Assembly (NCBI RefSeq): GCF_000004075.3
Contig: NC_026661.2
Span: forward strand, 18,380,307 to 18,444,306
Length of the DNA: 64,000 nucleotides
Direction of reading: 5' to 3'
DNA from: Cucumis sativus
Lineage: Eukaryota; Streptophyta; Magnoliopsida; Cucurbitales; Cucurbitaceae
The position numbers were made by a program, and so were the translations under genes. Below the pieces are notes generated by a model. The model did not search any database. It had not been told where the DNA came from and saw only the letters and a list, made by a program, of their open reading frames with translations. How positions within the stretch are numbered: position 1 is the stretch's first letter; each line of letters opens with the position of its first letter. Shown here piece by piece: positions 37,949 to 64,000 of this stretch.

Positions 37949-38524
37949 ATGGCTTCCACCGATCTAAAACACCGAAAAACCGATGACTCCACCCCCACTT
38001 CCACCGTCTCTGCCGATGACAACGACGGTACCAAAAAATCCAAGAACAAAGTCATAGCCAAACGAGGCCTAAGATCTCTAGCTCTTGCCATCTCCATCCC
38101 CGTTTCCCTCACTCTCTTTTTCATCCTCCTATTCTCCAACTCCAAGAACTACTACCCAGCCTCCGCCCCGAAACCCTTCTGGGTCCCGTCGGCAAAGGTC
38201 GTAAACTGGGGGTCTTTGACTTCTAGCTTGTTAATGGGCGTCGCCGCCTGGCTGGTCTGGGCCGAGGGCGGATTCCACGCCAGACCCAACGCCCTATACC
38301 TTTATGGTTTGTATTCAGTGTTGTGTCTGACGTGGTACGCCCTCATGTTTGGTGCTGGCGCGCGACGGCTTAGTGCTTTGGCGTGTTTGGGAAAGACAGC
38401 AGCGTTGGTTGGGTGCGACCGGTTGTTTAGAGGAGTGAACCCACTTGCGGCAGATTTGGTTAAGCCATGCTTGGTTTGGTCTGTTTTGCTTACGGTTGTG
38501 AATCTCACTGTAGTCTCTCTTTGA
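37949..38524 (+). CDS. TSPO: TSPO (tryptophan-rich sensory protein / translocator protein)
   Basis: Intronless, 191 aa. Plant TSPO is an ER/Golgi membrane protein induced by ABA and salt that binds heme and porphyrins and is cleared by autophagy (Arabidopsis knowledge). Here a ~42-residue hydrophilic N-terminal extension rich in S, T, D and K, typical of plant forms, precedes five membrane spans at about 44-62, 88-106, 116-134, 143-158 and 168-190. Aromatic motifs KPFWVPSAKVVNWGSL, LLMGVAAWLVWAEGGF and LYSVLCLTWYALMFGAG match the family. The coding sequence is clearly GC-richer than its flanks. The context includes an ABRE-like promoter site at 37879. No break is seen. Confidence 0.94.
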   Translation: MASTDLKHRKTDDSTPTSTVSADDNDGTKKSKNKVIAKRGLRSLALAISIPVSLTLFFILLFSNSKNYYPASAPKPFWVPSAKVVNWGSLTSSLLMGVAAWLVWAEGGFHARPNALYLYGLYSVLCLTWYALMFGAGARRLSALACLGKTAALVGCDRLFRGVNPLAADLVKPCLVWSVLLTVVNLTVVSL

Positions 38525-41470
38525 GCTAGGTTTAATAATAAAATAACATGGCTATGTTGTCTTCTTCTTTTGGTTCTTTTTCTTTCTTTTGATTCACTTG
38601 TGAATTGGATTATGTGGCTTCTGATTTTGCACTTTTAAATATAAATTTCGAGCTTGGACACTTCTCGATCTGTCCTTTTAAAAAGTGAGAAATTTTGGAT
38701 AGAGGATCAAATGTATAGTTAAAATTAGAGCGTAGCCCTAAAAAGATGAAATCAGGCGTTCAATTTTTCTCAGTGTCAATTCAGTATTTGGTGAGTTGGA
38801 GGAGTTGGTGAAGAATAAATAATTATATAAAGAACAATGAAATTAAATAAAAACAAAACAATATGTGCATACTTAATTGCATGATAAGTAAAAATATTAA
38901 ATATATTGTTTTCAAACTAAAGTATATTTACACACCTCAATAATTTAAATAGTTTTAAATCAGCACAAAAGAAAGTTTCAAACACTTTCTAAATAATCTT
39001 ATCCTTGAAGAATAAAATACGTTGTCCAATATTTTGTCCACGAGATAATAGATTGGATTGTGATTGTGGTTGGATGATAGATTACATTGTGCTGCTTAGC
39101 AATAAATTGTCTAGGTTTAAAGTTAAAAAAATATTGAGTTGAAAGTTTAAAGAAGGTGTTTGGAACACTTAATGTGGAACTTTGGGAGTTTAGAAGTGGA
39201 AAAAAACTGAAAAATAAGAAAGATTCTAAACTTTAATAAAAACGAAAACATCTTTCATTGTTTTATAAATTTAAATAAACGTGGATATGTAACAAAGTAT
39301 TGTCTTTTTGGTTATTTGACATATACATACAAATAATATCAATATGACATTTAGATTTGATAGTATTCCTATGAATGATTGTATGAATGAGGATTTTTTT
39401 CTTTGTTTACTATAGAGATGTAGATCGGACGAAAGCAAAATAATTTTCGACATTTTATCTTAAGTCGTAAAAATTAAGTACTTAATTAGCATAACTTTTC
39501 TTACATAGTAATACACTCCATCTCCAAAACTCAATGACATGTTAAAAAAATATTACTAAATGACATATTTGTAAATATTACTAAATGACGTATTTGTTTT
39601 TTTGTTTTCTATATCAATCATATCAATTATGTATTCGTAGATATTTCTTAGTTAATAACTCAAGCTATCGAGTTTATAATATTTCAATTTAACGTAGATA
39701 AATTTGTTGATGTTAAATAATAAGTAGCCATTAAACTTTTTTAAGAAAAATTATTAAACATGAGGAAATAAAAAATAAATATAATGCTTTTCGAGTTATA
39801 ACCACATATATCCAAGAGACGGATTAATATGGTCTTGCAATTAACTACAAAATTATTACTATTATTTAATCTTTATTTATTATCGTGTCTATGTTTGATA
39901 TTTTTACGAGGAATGTTGTGAAAAATAGAATATTTGACAAACTATTTTGCTTTTAAAAATAAGTATTTTCTTTTCACGTCTCTTACAAAAAAAACTGATT
40001 TGCATATTTTTTTAAATACAATGTTTGTATTTTGTGCTTTTGCAAAAATAACAAAAAAATTATGGTAATAGAGTCTATCACAACATTTTTTAAATTCGTA
40101 AAAGTATAAAATTTAAAAGTGATGATCATCTTATAACTTATGTTTATCGTCTGATAGTCATATGATTACCGTTCGATAGCCTTCTGATAACTTATGATTA
40201 TCATCTGATGGTTATATGCAAAAAAGAATTGGTGTCATAAACTATTTTTCTTTTTTCTAATTGTTTTGGCAATTTGATGCAATTTTCCTTTGTATGTTTA
40301 ATCAAATTCTAAAAACAAAAGCTAATTATATTTCATCAAAATTTAGCTTGATTTGATAAAAGAAAACAAATTAAAATTTTAGATGCAAGAAGATGTGTCT
40401 AAAACAAATGATTACCAATAATACATGGACTACATAACTATTTCTCTTCCTATGATCTAATATCAAAGTCTAAATGAATATTTAGTCCAATTAAAAAAGG
40501 GGGATTTGATCCAAGAATTAACCTATTATAATATATACATGAATGATATAATTTAGATACAAAAAATAGTATGATCAAGTCAAACTTTACTTAAACAATA
40601 ATAAAATTTTGTAATTTGAAAACAAACGTGATCGGTAAAAATATAAGATCGAAAATCCTACAAGTGTTGTGTGCTTATTACCGCACAGGCTCTAATGTTT
40701 GAGTACGATAATTCTAAAATAGAGATCGGATGAAATAGAAAGAGTTGAAAGAATAATGAATTGATCCATAAATGGATGGGTTTATGTACGTTTCGGTCAA
40801 TCAATATTTAGAAGAAAGAAAAACAAGTGAAAGAAGTCACCATGAACACCAATCCCCTTATATTTGTGAAGAACATCCCTAAACAAAATGCTCTATTTTA
40901 AATATATTACTAAAAACCAATCGATGCCTTTAATTCTTTCTTTTAGAAAGAAAAAAAAAAGTATAGTTTTACTTTATTATTCCTCTCGTTTTTTAATTAA
41001 TTATTTTGAAACAGTATTCGTATTATCTAATTAAAAATTATAAAATAGTACTAAACCTAATTTTAAATTAACAAATCATAATTTAAAAAAATAAAAAAAC
41101 AATAACAACTATGTTGGTGAACTACTAAACTTTCTTAAAATTTAAATACACTTCGTTTAAATTTAAATAATTTATTGTATGCTTCGTTAGTTAAAATAAT
41201 AATAATAATAATAATGAACTTCATGAATTGAGGTGAAACATTGGTCCAAATTCAACATTTTTCATTAAATAACTTTATACACAAACTCTCATGTCCGAAT
41301 GAAATACACTAAAGCCTACAAAGCCAAATCCATTTACAAACATTTGGGATCATGCTCTAGTTTTTTTTTTTTTTTTTTTGAGGAACAAAAATATACAATA
41401 ATCTTCCCACCTACTAAATACCATAATTGACACATCTATGAACAAACATTGAACAAAGGGACCAACATAT
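38525..41470. other. Intergenic, AT-rich, 2.9 kb
   Basis: Space between the convergent 3' ends of TSPO and the xylosyltransferase gene. It holds an imperfect ~24-base duplication (TATTACTAAATGAC...ATTTGT, about 39550-39600), ATAACTTATG-type repeats around 40133-40215, an ATA microsatellite (41194-41215) and a T tract (41361-41380). No gene is supported. Confidence 0.65.
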
Positions 41471-42706
41471 CTATCTATTCAATGACACAGTAGCTTTAGA
41501 AGAAGGTGGTTCAACAACTTCCACAGCAGGTGAAAGAACTGGTTGAATCAATCCATCCTCATTCTCAATCACATCTCTAATCTTTACAATTCTTCTGCTC
41601 ATCAATGATTTATGAGCAAATCCATACATTTCAAGAATCTGATTATCCCCAAAATTAAACGCTCTCTCCATTGCTTTCAAGCATTTCTCAACAGGGTAAT
41701 CCCCAGCTTTCCCACATGGTTTACACCCCACAAAATGAGTCACCAATGGCCAATTTTCCCTTACCGTCTCCTCGAATTTGTCAACCAAAATCCCCCAATA
41801 CCCATGAAGATTATAGGAATTCTCTAAATAGATTTTGCTTCCCCATTTCTCCCTTTGTGTTGCCAGAAGATAAACCATGGCAGATTGATCATCTGCTTCA
41901 AAGGTTGGCCTGTCTTTCAGCTCGTTCGTTAGGATTTTCCCCGCTTCATCTCGGGTTTTCCCTTTCGGCCCCATCGGAGCCCACGCGTCGAGAATGTCGA
42001 GCGACCATTGGCAGTTTCTCATCAAGAAACTCCCTGTATTTAATCCTATCCAGCTTCTTTGATCATACACCATCTCTTTCCAACCATGCATTATGAAATT
42101 GAAGTCTTTATACTTATCCCATGGGATTTCAAACGACATGTCGGTGAACATGGCGTCACTATCCATCCACCATATGAATTCTACTTCCGGATGCGAGAGA
42201 AGAAGCTTCCGTATCAATGGAAGCTTCCCCCAGAATCCCGTCATTTCCTCATCCAGAATCGCTAAGTTGTAGAAAATCTCGATTCCGTGTAACCTACAGT
42301 AATCGATTTTATTCTTAATCGATTTCAACAGGTAATGATCTCCAATGGGATTCTCACATTTCTCAGGCGAAGACCCAGTAACCAACAAAACCCTAGGCTT
42401 ACCTGGGCGGATGAAATTAGGGAAACCGCGATTGTCTTTAAGCCATTTCCTCCTTCGTTCATCCCAATCGGAAACCTGGGGGGCAAGTCGGTAGGGTTTT
42501 TCCGTTCTACCGCTGAACGACTTGGTCTGATGCTCGACGAGGAGACGGTTGCGCAGGTCGGGAGTTCCGAACTGGACGGGGCCGATGGTGCCGCGGAGAA
42601 CGACAACGGTGAGAAAGAGACAGAGGACAGTGAGCTTGAAATTGCGGAGAGTTCTGTGGATTCTTCTCAACCTGGGAGTTCCAAAGCAGTTTCCGATGAC
42701 CGGCAT
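41471..42706 (-). CDS. XXT: GT34 xyloglucan alpha-1,6-xylosyltransferase-like protein
   Basis: Type II Golgi membrane glycosyltransferase of family GT34. Members add xylose from UDP-xylose to the glucan chain of xyloglucan. Intronless, 411 aa from the only upstream in-frame ATG (42706). It has a basic N-tail, one membrane anchor at about 24-41 (KLTVLCLFLTVVVLRGTIG), a short stem, and then the catalytic domain from about residue 75. The metal-binding DxD is MDSDAMF (D182, D184), followed by GLNTGSFLMRN, FEADDQSAMVYL, YNLHGYWGILVD and THFVGCKPCG. Residue use near the DxD (MFTDMSFEIPW) is nearer XXT1/XXT2 than XXT5. It is shorter than XXT1 (~460 aa): the stem is short and the loop between VDKFEETVREN and WPLVTHF lacks several residues. 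Activity is therefore not certain. Confidence 0.9.
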   Translation of the reverse strand: MPVIGNCFGTPRLRRIHRTLRNFKLTVLCLFLTVVVLRGTIGPVQFGTPDLRNRLLVEHQTKSFSGRTEKPYRLAPQVSDWDERRRKWLKDNRGFPNFIRPGKPRVLLVTGSSPEKCENPIGDHYLLKSIKNKIDYCRLHGIEIFYNLAILDEEMTGFWGKLPLIRKLLLSHPEVEFIWWMDSDAMFTDMSFEIPWDKYKDFNFIMHGWKEMVYDQRSWIGLNTGSFLMRNCQWSLDILDAWAPMGPKGKTRDEAGKILTNELKDRPTFEADDQSAMVYLLATQREKWGSKIYLENSYNLHGYWGILVDKFEETVRENWPLVTHFVGCKPCGKAGDYPVEKCLKAMERAFNFGDNQILEMYGFAHKSLMSRRIVKIRDVIENEDGLIQPVLSPAVEVVEPPSSKATVSLNR

Positions 42707-45700
42707 TGTGGGGGGGAATTGGGAGGAGATGAATGAGAGAAGTGGAAATGGAAAGCGTAGAAGAGAAGAGAAAGCGGTGGAAAGGGGAGATCGCCATGGG
42801 TGTTGTGTTGTGCGAGTGTGAAGAACAGCTGTAAGCTTTTCTATAAGGGCGTCAGGACATTGGAGAAACAGTGAAATATTAAATTCTAACACTATACATT
42901 CATTTAAAATAATAGAAAACAAAAAACCGCTTCTAAAAAATAAATATAATTAAGAAAAGTTTGTTTGGCGTTTTATGATTGGATGGTAAATATTTGGATG
43001 TTTTTGTTATATTTATTTATGAAAATTAATTAAAAATATATAACAAATTATAGATAAATTTTGTTATATTTTATAAATATCGTCCATAATTTACTATTTT
43101 TTAAAATTAATTTTAGAAATATCTATCTATATATATCAAAATTTAATTAAATTGTGATAGATTAAATAGACATATACCAACAATAAATGTTTGTTATATA
43201 TAATAAAATTTTTGTTAGATATGTAAAACTTCTTTGATTATATTTTAAAATATGTTTGTAATTAATTTAATTTTACAAATTTTTCATATAAAATTAAGAA
43301 GAAGAAAAATCATCTTTCTAAATAGTAAATATTTACTCTATCCTATAAATTTCAAGATGTTCAATATTAGCTCAATTTATTTTCCAATTTAATTCTTACA
43401 TTTTAAAATGTTAGCTGTGATTCAAGTATTGTTTTATTGATTCACTGTGTTTCATAATTTATATTTTTAATCTTAAATTTAAATTAAATAATAGTTCTCT
43501 ATTTTTAAAATTTTTTTAAGTAAAAATCTAATTTTAATTGTAATTCATTTAAAACAAAAAAAGGAGTATTCATTATATGACATTTTCAAATAAAACAATT
43601 TGAAATTTAGAAACTAAACAAAATTAACTGACATAACATATGGCTTGAGTAACAAATTGAAAAAATTCATAAATTTTACCATTTCTTTACAAAATTAAAG
43701 TTTGTTATTCTTATAATCTTGTTTGTTCTATTCTCTTGTGATCATTTTTCTTTTGTTCGTATTTTTCTCTTCTTCTCCAAAAATTTTAAATATTTTTATT
43801 TGTCCTTCATTTTCATATTCTTTATTCTCCAATTTTTCCTTCTCTTCTTATCGTCATTTTATCTTCTGTAATCTTTTTTTTCCGTTTCCATCTTATTCTT
43901 TTTATTTGATAATTTTTTAAATATTTTTTTCAACTTGTTATTTGGTTCAACTGTGCCAAATATAAAGATGGTGAAAAAAATCGACAACCGTGTTCCAATT
44001 ATAAACGAATGTGTCAAAAAAATATTGAAAAAAAATCATTGAAATTTGACTACTCTAGTTAATTTAAACGATCAAATTTAAACAATCGTGTTTCAAATAT
44101 AAACGATCATGTTACCAAATCTCAAAAAAAAATTGTTAAGATTTTACCACCCTAATTTAAACGATCCCATAAAATGTGTCAAATCTAAACGTAAGGATGA
44201 CACCAAAAAATCTTGAAAAAATCGATTAGATTTGACATTTCTCAAACATATTACGCCCACTTGATGTCAATTAATCACGAGTTATTTTTTAAATTTTCTA
44301 ATATGAGCCTGTGATTTTTTCCGTTTTCGAAATTGTCCAGCACAAAATTTTTACCAACTTGTTCTATTTTTTAAAAGACTCCCACTAAAAACAACATAAT
44401 GACAAAAAAGAAAAAAAATTATAAAGTAATTTTAAATTTTCATTTCATAGTTATTTGAAAATAAGTATACATCAACGCTATTAAGTTGAAAGTAAAATAT
44501 TTAGTCGAGAGTTAAAAATGTAAATTTTAAAATTTATGAACTAAACTAAAATAGATTTCAAACTTAAAGTTAAAAAATAGGAAATGTATGTGAATAAGAA
44601 ATTTTGCATAATCACAAGTAGTTAGGTCGATGCATTAATTTTTTGAAACTAAGAGCCAATTAATAATTATTGTGCTTGAAATTGAAAACCGAAGACATGT
44701 AAATGACAAATAAAAGAGTCACGTGTATCTCCGATCGAACCATTTGACCACAACAATAAGCATATGACTTCAATGACGATTAAGACAGTTCAATAGTGGA
44801 TAAATTCGGCTAAAGGCCTAATTGGATTGAGTCGAGTAAATAAAATCGTTAATGTCCAAAGTTCAACTCAGTTTAAATTGGAACTTTGGGCCATATACAA
44901 GAATGGGCTTAAACACAACTTTATTCGAAACTCGAATTCCATGTAATGCTAATAAGGAACCTTTATAAATAGAAGCTTTACCCCATTTTGAAATTTCGAG
45001 ACTAGATTTCTAAAATTCTCAAGTTTTAAAGAGCAACAAATCCGATGCATTTTTGAAGAAAATCACCAAATAACAAGCTAAGTATCATTGAATAAGATCA
45101 TTCATATTGATTAAAAGTTACTTTTCAAGAGGAAAAATGAAAAAGAACATTTAATAGTGTTTAAATTCAACAAATTACATTTCTTATAAAATCTCACTTC
45201 TAACAACCAAAATCCAGACTAAACCCAAAACTTGTGAATTATAATTATATTGTTACGAAATCTATTGATAAGATAGAAACGGTATGATTAACGACAAAAT
45301 ATTTTCTATTTTAAATTTGAAAATTTAAAGTTGGGCATCGAACTCGTGGACAACATATTGATTCATTTAAATTATTGAAAGAATGGAAAGGAGAAAATGA
45401 AAGACAACTATGGAAAATCTCAATTAATATACAAACTTGTTGAATTTAACCAAAGAAAAACAAAACAAATCAATCTAAACGATCTACTATTTTGGTTTGA
45501 TTCTTTGTAAGTATAAAATTTGACATTTTGGTTTGTATTTGAAGAAAAGCAAAAATTACCTTTCAATTTTGTTTTGCATTGAAAAACCAAACAAAATGAA
45601 ATCGATCCAAGCGTATGTGCACAAAATAATACATTTGTAATCTAGAAAAAAGCTCAACCGTACATGGACAGTATTCGCTCGAGTATAAATTTTTTTGCTT

Positions 45701-48191
45701 GTGTTCCACTATTTCTAGTTGTCATACTATAACATTGTAGTTTTCTTTTAGGATTTCACTTAAGATTACACGTCTAGAACAAGTGTTGTCTAATCATCGT
45801 GAAATATAATATGCGAATACTTTAAATATATCTTGCTTACTAAGAACCCTATTAATTATGTGTATAAAATAACTTAATCCGAAGCATGCATGAATTGGAT
45901 TATACCTCCATTACTTTTTAGCACATCAATACAAAAAGATTAAAATACGTGACCTGTTGGTGGATAATACTGTATGTTAGTTGAGTTATGTTCAAGTTAA
46001 ACTTTATTGAAATATGACTTGACAGTTGACATAAATCTTTGAGACATGTACTTTACCGACACATAATATAAATCCTCTCGTTGTAAGATTTTAATTTAAA
46101 ATAATGTTTTTTCGTCATTCAAAATCTATTAAAATATGTGTAGAGATAAAAGAAATAGGTGATATTAATGAAAAAAATTATAAATGGAATGACGATCTAT
46201 TCTAACTTGGTTTTTCATTGTGCAAACTAAGATGCCTAATTTGGATTCAACCTTTTCAGCCAAATTTCATACGACGGTTTTATAGAACGGAGATATACAT
46301 CAAAGTGTTAAAAAGTACGTGTTTTCGGGAATATGATTCTCACGTTATTTTGACTAAAAAAAGCAAATACTTTTAATATTAATAGTTGTGAAATTTAAAT
46401 TAACATACCTTTTATAATCGACTCGTGTTAAAATCGTATTTAGTAATACAGAAGGAAAGTCGATGCTTACTATATACAACAAAACCTACTTCGATTGCGA
46501 GGATCGCCAAGTGTGTGGTTGGAAATAAATGAGTTGAATCTATACATGAGTTCAATTTATGTCGTTTCAATTGGAATTACTCAAATTTTATCTTAGTTTA
46601 TTGAAATATAATGAAACGGCAACGAGTGTTTTATGGAGTAATATTCCATTTGAGATTAAAAAAAAATCACTAGAGATTTTCATTCAATGTTTCTCTAGAG
46701 TGAGCTTATCTTATTGCATGCATACACCATTCTCTTTCTAAAGGTTGGATGTTCGATTCCATATGGTAAGGGCCACAAGAGTCTAATGAAAGAATGAAGT
46801 TGAAAAACGTAATCCATAATTTATGGGGCAAATGTGTAAAAATTAAAATTATAAAATTTCAAACTTAGAGACTAAATTGAAATTTAATTCAAAGCTTAAA
46901 AAGCTGAACGTGTGACATAAAAGAACATATAACATTTTAAAACTCGATTATCAAATAGAAATTATCTTCGAGATTTGTACAAAAATATAGAGGTAAAAAT
47001 ATATTTCAACAACTAGTTAAGAAACACATACTTAACCCATAGAAAAGTTAAGACTAGGGGTAGAAAAGATTTGGTGGCCAAATCGAAACTGAACCGTATG
47101 TGGTTTAATTTTGGTATTTTAAAAAGTAAAAAATATAATTTGGTTTGATTCAATTTTAAATTTGATTTGGTGCTTCCTTTTAAATATATAAATATAAAAA
47201 TGAATATATATTGTAGTTAAAATACTATCGAGTTCGATTTCAAATTTATTTAATAAGAATCACTTCAGTTTTCATTGTTTGAATGACCATTCCTAGCTAA
47301 GACTTTCGAATCTCACATCACCCATTATGGTCAAAGATCGAAAAGAAAAAAAAAACCTCAGATATAAAAAAATTTAATATCATTTTTTTCTCTCCACTTC
47401 ATAATATATTCAATTAATAGTGGAAATGTTGATAAAAATAAAAAATAATGAAAAACTACAATAAACTAATAGTAAAAGTAATAAAATTGAACCAATTGCA
47501 AATATAAAACAATAAAAAATCATAGTAAGCAATGTTATTATAAGTTGAAATACAAAAGGATTTGAATCCCTTATTTGCTACATTTAAATTTCACATACAC
47601 CAACCAAACTATATGCTAATAAATCCATCCAACTTGACCACCGCAATTATAATGTTTAGTCCAACCAAACAATCCTCTTCCAACTTTCCCATTTCCATCC
47701 CCTCCTTTTCATTTTTGTTTTAATAAAATTTTCTCCTTCGTTCGAATCGTCAAAATTACAAAAATATTACAAAATTTTAGATTTTATAAACGATAGAGAG
47801 AGGTTTATTGTGACGTTGAGAGAAGTATATTGATGGTTAATAAAAATCTTATCTTTTTTTTTATATATATTTGATTGATATTTTAGTTTGATTGCTCCTA
47901 ATTTAAAATTGCATGCTCTTAAAAACAATAATTTTATTTAATTTAATTTTCCTTGGAAGAATCCACAGGCCTACTTAACTGATCTCTTGCATCAATATTT
48001 TCCTTCCTCTCTTCCCTCTGCCCGGTCATCCCTTTGTCTTCTCGGGCTCTCCTTTCAATCTCTTTTCTTCTTTTTATCAACACCCAAAAAGTCATCCTTC
48101 AATCGGAGGAGGAAGGAGAAGAGGAGGAAAGGAAGAAAGAGGGATCAATTTACACACCCATCTGATTCTTCTTCTCTTTTTTTTTGTTACC
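42707..48191. other. Intergenic, AT-rich, 5.5 kb
   Basis: Leader and promoter of the xylosyltransferase gene (GC-rich up to about 42850), then the longest gene-free stretch of the window. It has repeated TAAACGATC-like phrases (44063-44165), a TATA-like TTATAAATAGAAG (44962-44974) with no gene after it (possible LTR remnant), and a possible decayed SINE with box B GTTCGATTCC (46751-46760). From about 47985 it is the pyrimidine-rich 5' leader of the AAA gene. Confidence 0.6.

Positions 48192-64000
<15,809 letters not shown>

Noticed and set aside
41471-42922. 483-residue xylosyltransferase from 42922
   Set aside because: The opening codon is TTG and the first 72 residues have no family likeness; the first ATG is at 42706.
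44940-45080. LTR or promoter with TATAAATAG
   Set aside because: A TATA-like motif is present, but no paired LTR, primer-binding site or gene follows.

Overview
The window is nuclear DNA of a flowering plant, almost certainly a eudicot. The evidence is intron-split genes with AT-rich introns, very AT-rich spacers, plant-only families (phi-class glutathione transferases, RALF peptide, E-class PPR protein, GT34 xyloglucan xylosyltransferase, PCC13-62-like protein) and plant-type SINE and LINE debris. A cucurbit is my best guess from overall look, but nothing in the sequence proves it.

Layout, left to right. 1-1984: 3' part of an ATG18-type autophagy gene (+). 6517-12638: three phi GST genes (+, -, +), each with the same three-exon structure. 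15270-16664: intronless E-class PPR gene (-). 19424-19494: tRNA-Gly(CCC) (-). 21987-23365: desiccation-related PCC13-62-like gene (+). 25091-25429: RALF peptide precursor (+). 25668-28984: heat shock factor binding protein HSBP (-). 30698-35352: ALG3 mannosyltransferase (-, 13 exons). 37949-38524: TSPO membrane protein (+, intronless, ABRE-like site upstream). 41471-42706: GT34 xyloglucan xylosyltransferase-like gene (-, intronless). 48192 to the right edge: large FHA + AAA ATPase gene (+, 25 coding exons seen, 3' end cut off).

The genes do not form a pathway. Several fit stress and homeostasis (GSTs, PCC13-62, HSBP, TSPO, ATG18), but this is ordinary for a plant gene neighbourhood.

The most striking content is in the introns. 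Two different genes carry minor-spliceosome (U12-type) introns: an AT-AC intron in HSBP and a GT-AG intron inside the FHA domain of the AAA gene. Both have near-perfect 5' splice and branch-point motifs. The 5.5-kb intron 3 of the AAA gene holds a 5'-truncated LINE flanked by a perfect 17-bp target-site duplication, and other LINE tails lie in the same gene. An Au-like SINE sits in an ALG3 intron. I found no CRISPR, operon, viral or toxin system, and no clearly new multi-gene system.
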